Assembly (NCBI GenBank): GCA_030528715.1
Contig: JAUMYJ010000001.1
Span: forward strand, 137,971 to 201,882
Source: Bacteroidales bacterium
Lineage (GTDB): Bacteria; Bacteroidota; Bacteroidia; Bacteroidales; Bacteroidaceae
Direction: 5' to 3'
DNA length: 63,912 nucleotides
Made by a program: the position numbers and the translations under genes
Shown here: positions 58,806 to 63,912 of the stretch, one piece after another
Layout: every line of letters starts with the position of its first letter
How positions within the stretch are numbered: position 1 is the stretch's first letter
Notes under the pieces: model-generated
The model's input: only the letters and a program-made list of their open reading frames with translations
Told to the model about the DNA's origin: nothing
The model's database searches: none

Positions 58806-60641
58806 TTACAGCTGTTGCATGTCGTTGAGTTTTTTATAATAGCCCCCGAGACCAATAAGGACATCGTGTGTACCACGCTCTACAATTTGACCTTCGTGCA
58901 TCACACAGATTTCATCAGCATTGCGAATCGTACTTAGACGATGTGCTATCGCTATCGTTGTTCGTGTGCGCATCAATCGTTCAAGCGCCTCTTGTACAAG
59001 TCGTTCGCTCTCTGTATCAAGGGCAGATGTAGCCTCATCAAGAATTAGGATATCAGGGTTTTTTAATATCGCACGAGCAATGCTTATACGCTGGCGCTGC
59101 CCTCCTGAAAGCTTACATCCACGATCACCTACAAAGGTGTGATAACCTTCGGCACTCTCCATAATAAAATCGTGAGCGTTAGCAATGCGTGCAGCCTCTT
59201 GCACTTGTTCTAGGGTGGCGTCCTCTACACCAAAAGCGATATTATTAAAAAAACTATCGTTAAAGAGAATTGCCTCTTGATTGACATTACCCATAATGCC
59301 ACGTAAACTAGCCACTTTAAGTGAGCGTATATCATGACCATCGATGAGTATTTGCCCCTCGGTTACGTCATGAAAGCGTGGTAGCAAGTCTACCAGTGTA
59401 CTCTTACCCGACCCACTCTGACCAACCAATGCAATAGTTTTACCCTTCTCTATGGTAAGGTTAATACCACGAAGTACTGGCCGATCGGGTAAGTAGGCAA
59501 AACTCACATCACGAAACTCAATACGCTCCACCAACCCTTCGATAGCTCTCGCATTTACAGCGTCTGTAATACTATTTTCAGCTAGCAAAATCTTATTGAT
59601 ACGCTCCATCGAGGCCATACCCTTAGGAATAGCATACGATGCGCGCGATAGGTCTTTAAGCGGCTGTAAAATGCTATACAAGATGACCATAAAGAAAATA
59701 AAGGTAGGTGCATCAATAGGCGATGTGTCCGAAAAAATCAGCTTGCCACCATACCATAACACCATCACAATGAGCACTGTACCCAAAAACTCACTCACAG
59801 GATGCGCCGACGCTTGACGCACACTAACACGCCCCACAGCCGTGCGGAACTCGTTGGTAACAGCTGCAAAGCGCTCATTCATTTTTGCCTCGGCTGTAAA
59901 GGCCTTGATGATCCGCATACCACCCAATGTTTCTTCAAGCTGAGACATCGTTTCACTCCAACGCTCCTGAGCATCAAGGCTCTGACGTTTAAGTTTCCGA
60001 CCTATATTGCCCATCATCCAGCCCATAAGCGGCAGCACTAGCAGTGTAAAAAGCGTCAGTTCCCAACTCGTGTAAAGCAACACCCCAAAGTAGCTAATCA
60101 ATAATATCGGATTTTTGATAAGCATTTCAAGCGAGCCAGTAATTGAGTTTTCGACTTCACCTACATCTCCACTCATACGCGCTATAATATCGCCCTTACG
60201 TTCATCTGAAAAGAAAGCCACAGGCAAACTCGTAATCTTATTATAAACATTCACACGAATATCACGAACAATACCCGTACGTAATGGTACCATTACAGCA
60301 ACCGAAGCAAAGTAAGCTCCCGTTTTTAACAATGTAGACACCACCAAAAAGCCACCAATTAGCAGGAGTGTCGTGCTAGCCCCATAAAGTTCTATCAAGT
60401 AGGTTGTATAGTAATAAAGGTTGTTTATCAAAATGTCTTTCATGCTCATACCCACAGCATCCCAAGCCACAAAAGTATACTTTGTCTGATCGATGCCAAA
60501 GAGCAACTGCAACATCGGGATAATGCTCACAAACGAAAAGACGTTGAGCATTGCTGACAATAAGTTGAAAACTAGCGAGCCTACTAAGCCCCATTTATAG
60601 GGCCGCACATAGTGCAGCATCATCGAAAAAAATTGACGCAT
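58806..60641 (-). CDS. MsbA-like ABC exporter (ATPase and permease fused)
   Basis: A 611-residue half-transporter with six membrane segments in residues 1-330 and an NBD with Walker A VGQSGSGKSTLVDL, LSGGQRQRISIARAI, ILDEATSALD and IAHRLSTI. It resembles MsbA-type lipid exporters, but substrate assignment from sequence is uncertain. It is followed by mutS 86 bases on; these may not be co-transcribed. Confidence 0.9.
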   Translation of the reverse strand: MRQFFSMMLHYVRPYKWGLVGSLVFNLLSAMLNVFSFVSIIPMLQLLFGIDQTKYTFVAWDAVGMSMKDILINNLYYYTTYLIELYGASTTLLLIGGFLVVSTLLKTGAYFASVAVMVPLRTGIVRDIRVNVYNKITSLPVAFFSDERKGDIIARMSGDVGEVENSITGSLEMLIKNPILLISYFGVLLYTSWELTLFTLLVLPLMGWMMGNIGRKLKRQSLDAQERWSETMSQLEETLGGMRIIKAFTAEAKMNERFAAVTNEFRTAVGRVSVRQASAHPVSEFLGTVLIVMVLWYGGKLIFSDTSPIDAPTFIFFMVILYSILQPLKDLSRASYAIPKGMASMERINKILLAENSITDAVNARAIEGLVERIEFRDVSFAYLPDRPVLRGINLTIEKGKTIALVGQSGSGKSTLVDLLPRFHDVTEGQILIDGHDIRSLKVASLRGIMGNVNQEAILFNDSFFNNIAFGVEDATLEQVQEAARIANAHDFIMESAEGYHTFVGDRGCKLSGGQRQRISIARAILKNPDILILDEATSALDTESERLVQEALERLMRTRTTIAIAHRLSTIRNADEICVMHEGQIVERGTHDVLIGLGGYYKKLNDMQQL

Positions 60642-60707
60642 TATATCCTTATCGTTCTTTCCTTAATGTATATGCTAAGCCCTATATTAACCTAGCCTTG
60701 ACCTATG

Positions 60708-60741
60708 CAAAGATACATATTTCTGAGCTAATGATAGCAAA
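60708..60741 (-). promoter_or_regulatory. promoter of the ABC exporter
   Basis: Minus strand TTTG (60738-60741), 22 bases, TATCTTTG (60708-60715). Spacing is slightly long. Confidence 0.5.
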
Positions 60742-60778
60742 TCATATATCTAGCATAGCTGTTATGCAACAAAAAATG

Positions 60779-60786
60779 TAACTTTG
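60779..60786 (+). promoter_or_regulatory. yidD -7 box (TAACTTTG)
   Basis: TAACTTTG lies 74 bases before the preferred yidD start (60860), and only 11 before the first in-frame ATG. Confidence 0.5.
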
Positions 60787-60859
60787 TAAGTCCATCATGA
60801 GCAGTTGCCCATACACTACCCATCATAAAATAAAGCTACACGAACTAAGAGCCCATTAT

Positions 60860-61078
60860 ATGCGCCTACTTACTAATGTACTGATCCTACCTATTCGCTT
60901 CTATCAGCGTTTTATTTCGCCACTTACGCCTCCTTCATGTCGCTACCAACCCACGTGTTCACAATATGCCATTGAGGCACTGCGCAAGCATGGCCCATGG
61001 CGTGGTTTTTGGCTAAGTATGAGGCGCATTGGGCGCTGCCACCCTTGGGGGGGGCATGGCTACGATCCCGTACCTTAA
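60860..61078 (+). CDS. yidD: membrane protein insertion efficiency factor YidD
   Basis: A 72-residue protein (frame open from ATG 60797; the longer form has 93). The family core is [32 protein letters not shown], ending [12 protein letters not shown]. The internal start is chosen because the upstream -7 box leaves almost no leader for the first ATG, and 72 residues fits the family. G8 at its end is in frame. YidD helps YidC-mediated insertion. Confidence 0.88.
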   Translation: MRLLTNVLILPIRFYQRFISPLTPPSCRYQPTCSQYAIEALRKHGPWRGFWLSMRRIGRCHPWGGHGYDPVP

Positions 61079-61089
61079 CACCTGCCACT

Positions 61090-61746
61090 ATGTCTACCAT
61101 TCGTTTTAATAGCCCTCCACACCTTTTTGACGCACATACACATCGCCTGCCACAGCTAAGCGATAAGCATTTCTCTGTATACAACCTACGGCTACATCTT
61201 CCCGAAGATACTCGAAAAGCTAGCCTATGGCTTACCGCACACCCTTGGGTCTCTGCTTCCGTAGGCATTCATCCATGGGATAGTATGGCATGGACCCTTG
61301 ACGAGGTGGATCTACTCACTCCTCTACTTACAAACCCTCAAATCGTTGCACTTGGCGAGTGTGGACTCGATCGCCTACATAACAACCCAACAGCCAATGA
61401 TTTCAAACACCAGCTCGCCTTACTCGATGCCCAAGCCACGTTAGCTCAACAATACCACCTGCCACTCATTTTACATTGCGTAAAAGCTTTTGGCGAGCTC
61501 CTGCAACTACGCACTCAACACCCCAACAGCCAATGGATCATACACGGATTTCGTGGCAAATGCGCCACAGCCGAACAGCTATGGCGCAAAGGTATCGCAA
61601 CGAGTTTTGGTGCACACTACCATGACGATGCACTACAAAACTGCCCCCCCCACCTCCGTTATCACGAAAGCGACGAGAGCAGTTGGCCTTTTGAGCAGAT
61701 TATCGCTAAACAGCTAGCGTCAAGCACACAAACACTTAGTCTATGA
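61090..61746 (+). CDS. TatD-family metal-dependent hydrolase
   Basis: A 218-residue protein. DAHTHRLP gives the HxH metal motif, ALGECGLDRL the glutamate, LILHCVKAF a histidine and WIIHGFRG another. It is shorter than typical TatD (about 260), as in other Bacteroidetes versions. ATG 61090 is chosen since the longer frame (60997) overlaps yidD. The end overlaps the convergent SIMPL gene by 11 bases. Confidence 0.88.
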   Translation: MSTIRFNSPPHLFDAHTHRLPQLSDKHFSVYNLRLHLPEDTRKASLWLTAHPWVSASVGIHPWDSMAWTLDEVDLLTPLLTNPQIVALGECGLDRLHNNPTANDFKHQLALLDAQATLAQQYHLPLILHCVKAFGELLQLRTQHPNSQWIIHGFRGKCATAEQLWRKGIATSFGAHYHDDALQNCPPHLRYHESDESSWPFEQIIAKQLASSTQTLSL

Positions 61747-62476
61747 TATAGCTCGCCTTGACAGTAACGCTGATTGTTTTTTCTTTACTCTTAGTATTAA
61801 ACGAGCCACCCCAGCTATATGCTTCGTCCTCGTATAACCCTACAACTTGAAACACACCTAACGTAGTGCCTTTCAAATCGCCAAGTTTCTTCTTACCCCC
61901 CTCAGCGATAAGTTGTGCACGCGCATGGGCGTCACTAGACGCCTCTTTAATCATTTCGCTTTTAAGCTCATTAAGCTTTGTGTAGTAATAGCGAGCATCT
62001 CGTACCGATAAACTTACACCAGCACTGATAAGCTCACTAATAGTAGACGATATTTTTTCTACAACGGCTACTTTTGATGAGCGAATGGTCAGCTCCATCG
62101 AAAGGTTATAGCCATTAAACGTCGTACTTTCATAGGCATAGGTAGAGCGGTTGTAGTGATGTGCTTCATCTTTTGTAATAGCCACACTACTTGCGCTCAC
62201 TTCATCAGTACCTAAACCTTGAGCTTGTAAAAAAGCCATCGCTTTGTTCTTTGCGCTCTGCAGAGCTTGATAAGCCTTAGCTTGATCTTTATCTAGCGTT
62301 GTGATACGAATAGGTAAGATGATAAGATCACTCGTGATGTGACGCTCTGATAGACCTGTAACACGTACTACGGGATCACCTCCTTGAAAATGACGAATGC
62401 CAATCGAAATCAAATAAGCACTAACGACTAATGCTAACGCAATACCAGCCGTAAGCAAATACTTAGTCTTTTGCAT
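61736..62476 (-). CDS. SIMPL domain (DUF541) exported protein
   Basis: A 246-residue protein from ATG 62476, with an N-terminal membrane anchor or signal (YLLTAGIALALVVSAYLISIGI) and the SIMPL domain (VVRVTGLSERHITSDLIILPI...). The function is unknown; it is a periplasmic beta-rich domain forming oligomers in homologues. The longer frame from 62521 lacks support. Confidence 0.85.
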   Translation of the reverse strand: MQKTKYLLTAGIALALVVSAYLISIGIRHFQGGDPVVRVTGLSERHITSDLIILPIRITTLDKDQAKAYQALQSAKNKAMAFLQAQGLGTDEVSASSVAITKDEAHHYNRSTYAYESTTFNGYNLSMELTIRSSKVAVVEKISSTISELISAGVSLSVRDARYYYTKLNELKSEMIKEASSDAHARAQLIAEGGKKKLGDLKGTTLGVFQVVGLYEDEAYSWGGSFNTKSKEKTISVTVKASYIID

Positions 62477-62946
62477 AATAATAAAATTCTGACGTGGCCT
62501 CCTAGTCCCCCAATAAGGCATATTGACGATGATAGAGAAGTTAGGACTAAGCCATATTTACACGGTACTCCTCTGCTTTAAAACCAAACACGGCTAATTG
62601 CAGTCAAAATTAAAAAAAAAATCCATACAACCAAATATTTAATCTATTTTTTACAGAGCACAGATCCCTTTAATTAAGTCAACACACACCCGCGCAACTA
62701 ACAATAAAATGTGCGCTCCTCCATCGAGAAACGCACTTCATATAAACAAAAGGCCACTGCCTACGCTCCCACGTGTTATCGCACGACCATCGGCCAATAA
62801 AACACGCGCGGGATTAACTTACCCCAAAAACCACACCCGAACGCACAAGCTTAACAACAAAAAAGATCACAACCTCATCGGAGTATACAAAGAGGAACTA
62901 TGTCCAACAAAGTAAACATAGCTCCTCTTCTACAAGGCACAAAGGC
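62477..62946. other. spacer between SIMPL and TM2 genes
   Basis: No convincing gene; a 68-codon frame at 62709-62915 overlaps the repeat and is Lys/Pro/Asn-rich without a domain. Contains the repeat copy at 62683-62754. Confidence 0.5.
62683..62754. repeat. hairpin repeat, copy 1
   Basis: Bases 62711-62754 are identical over 44 bp to 63867-63910. Weaker similarity (CACACACC...AACAATAAAA) extends upstream to 62683. It can fold as GTGCG/CGCAC with a CTCCTCCAT loop segment. On the minus strand it is followed by A/T-rich sequence, so it may end the TM2 transcript. Confidence 0.85.
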
Positions 62947-63276
62947 TTAGGCCGTGACCTCTTTAGAACTGCCAGCATCGACTTCGCTTGGCGAAGAAGG
63001 AACTGCCGATGAACTACTAGGAGACATAAGATTGACTGTCACTGACGAATTCTGACCCTTCATAGCACTGTGTGCAGCACTGCGTGCCATAAACAGAGCA
63101 TTGTAAGTGTCGACTTGGCTTCCTAGTGTGAATAGGTCGATCAAGCACCCTATCCCTAAAAAGCCCAAAGTTAAGAGATAGAGGATACCCATACCAACTT
63201 TTCCTAAGTAAAACTTGTGAATACCCAAAACTCCGAAGAATAACAATAGAAGATAAGCCGCTCCTTTAGACTTCAT
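62947..63276 (-). CDS. TM2 domain membrane protein
   Basis: A 109-residue protein. Two membrane segments (AAYLLLLFFGVLGIHKFYLGK and GMGILYLLTLGFLGIGCLIDLF) carry the TM2 motif, with GIHKFYLGK and the following Asp in CLIDLFTL. The C-terminal tail is Ser/Pro-rich. Role unknown. Confidence 0.88.
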   Translation of the reverse strand: MKSKGAAYLLLLFFGVLGIHKFYLGKVGMGILYLLTLGFLGIGCLIDLFTLGSQVDTYNALFMARSAAHSAMKGQNSSVTVNLMSPSSSSAVPSSPSEVDAGSSKEVTA

Positions 63277-63841
63277 ATAGTAATTATTTTACACATACCG
63301 CGACCTCGACTCGGGTAATTAACACAGCAAAGAAAGCGTGAGGCCATCTGACGACATACTCCATCAACAATTACTAAGAATTTTGACTTCAAGATAGACA
63401 ACAAACCTCGTACACACTCGGCACAAGAACTCATTATCATCTCTTTACTTTAGTAATAAGCCTGAGCTTACTACCAAAGGAGCATGAAGCAACGCTAACT
63501 AATTAATCACATGCATTTGACTAACCTATACTCTAGTTACTCTACCACAACTATACAGAGACAAGCAGAAGTCATTTGCATTTGCAAATTTACTTTTTTT
63601 TTGTAACAGAAAAGATATGCGAGAAAAAAAAATAAAATCAGCATAAATATAGGGATTTCCCTACCCGAAACCCTACCTACATTTTATCTAAACATCTCAA
63701 AACAGCAAAATTGCCAACATCTTTGACCAACACAAAGATAGCACATATAGACACACAAAGCACATCATTTTACAATCACTGCTACACACACAGAACTAAT
63801 AAAACACGCTCTATGTACAAGCTGTATCAAAGCACAACAAC
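63277..63841. other. AT-rich end spacer
   Basis: No gene, RNA or clear promoter could be supported in this 565-base stretch. It leads into repeat copy 2. Confidence 0.5.
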
Positions 63842-63910
63842 CACACACCAGCACTAAACAAAAAAAGTGCGCTCCTCCATCGAGAAACGCACTTCATATA
63901 AACAAAAGGC
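63842..63910. repeat. hairpin repeat, copy 2 (at window end)
   Basis: 63867-63910 is identical to copy 1, preceded by the related CACACACCA...ACAAAAAAA. The minus-strand reading gives the GTGCG/CGCAC hairpin followed by seven T. The downstream context is cut off by the window. Confidence 0.85.
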
Positions 63911-63912
63911 GG

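Noticed and set aside
61644..61651. C8 run in the TatD-family gene and G8 run in yidD (61047-61054) as phase-variation sites
   Set aside because: Both are in frame and shorter than the other tracts; nothing else suggests slippage.
62709..62915. 68-codon open frame after the SIMPL gene
   Set aside because: Lies over the hairpin repeat; composition looks non-coding.
62711..63910. CRISPR array from the 44-bp repeats
   Set aside because: Only two copies 1.1 kb apart with a gene between them; no regular spacers or cas genes.

Overview
The window reads as chromosome of an anaerobic Bacteroidetes bacterium close to Porphyromonas. The basis is Bacteroidetes-type promoters (TTTG, about 20 bp, TAnnTTTG) in front of many genes, weak or absent Shine-Dalgarno sites, gldH next to a PSP1/RicT gene, a THUMP-like-domain methyltransferase of the P. 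gingivalis type, and ATP-dependent PEP carboxykinase. Genus is inferred from protein similarity recalled from memory; no search was run. No rRNA, tRNA, CRISPR array or intact insertion sequence was seen.

Layout. 1-6.6 kb: 3' part of leuS (its true start lies before the window), a YitT-family membrane protein, rdgB, an AspT/YidE-type transporter and ridA. 6.7-17.2 kb: an accessory, all-plus-strand region with an AlkC-like HEAT-repeat protein, several exported proteins, and a C39-peptidase ABC export system (HlyD-type adaptor, peptidase-containing ABC transporter, TolC-type channel). It lies behind a candidate cargo gene that encodes a double-glycine leader fused to a large protein with an HEAIH zinc-protease motif. 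This is the most novel system in the window. 17.3-32.5 kb: core genes pyk, aroQ, a frameshifted methyltransferase with a C8G11 tract, a serine acetyltransferase, gyrB, metF, holB, ricT/PSP1, gldH, a Crp/Fnr regulator, recQ, gph and an apparently exported superoxide dismutase. 32.5-34 kb is gene-poor and rich in hairpins. 34-42 kb: a large GH2 beta-galactosidase with a C-terminal F5/8-type domain, an NfeD/SPFH pair and pckA. 42.2-46 kb (minus strand): mscS, rnhB, a YbjQ-like protein, a GNAT acetyltransferase, and a TSUP exporter with its DUF1634 partner. 46.4-52.4 kb: hisS, prfB, a CYTH protein, the THUMP-like methyltransferase and a COG2509-type FAD protein. 52.7-63.9 kb: a YceI lipoprotein, ahpF/ahpC, mutS, an MsbA-like ABC exporter, yidD, tatD, a SIMPL protein, and a TM2 protein lying between two copies of an identical 44-bp hairpin repeat.

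How genes work together. ahpC, ahpF and sodB form an oxidative-stress set for an aerotolerant anaerobe. pckA and pyk sit at the PEP node. hisS-prfB-CYTH-methyltransferase looks like one transcription unit, as does holB-ricT-gldH-crp-recQ-gph. The T1SS-like cluster (11.8-17.2 kb) is set off by a strong terminator upstream and a 30-bp perfect hairpin downstream. Intergenic spaces hold several families of degenerate palindromes. Homopolymer tracts in three genes (methyltransferase, TSUP exporter, the start of the protease cargo) suggest either phase variation or sequencing or degenerative frameshifts.
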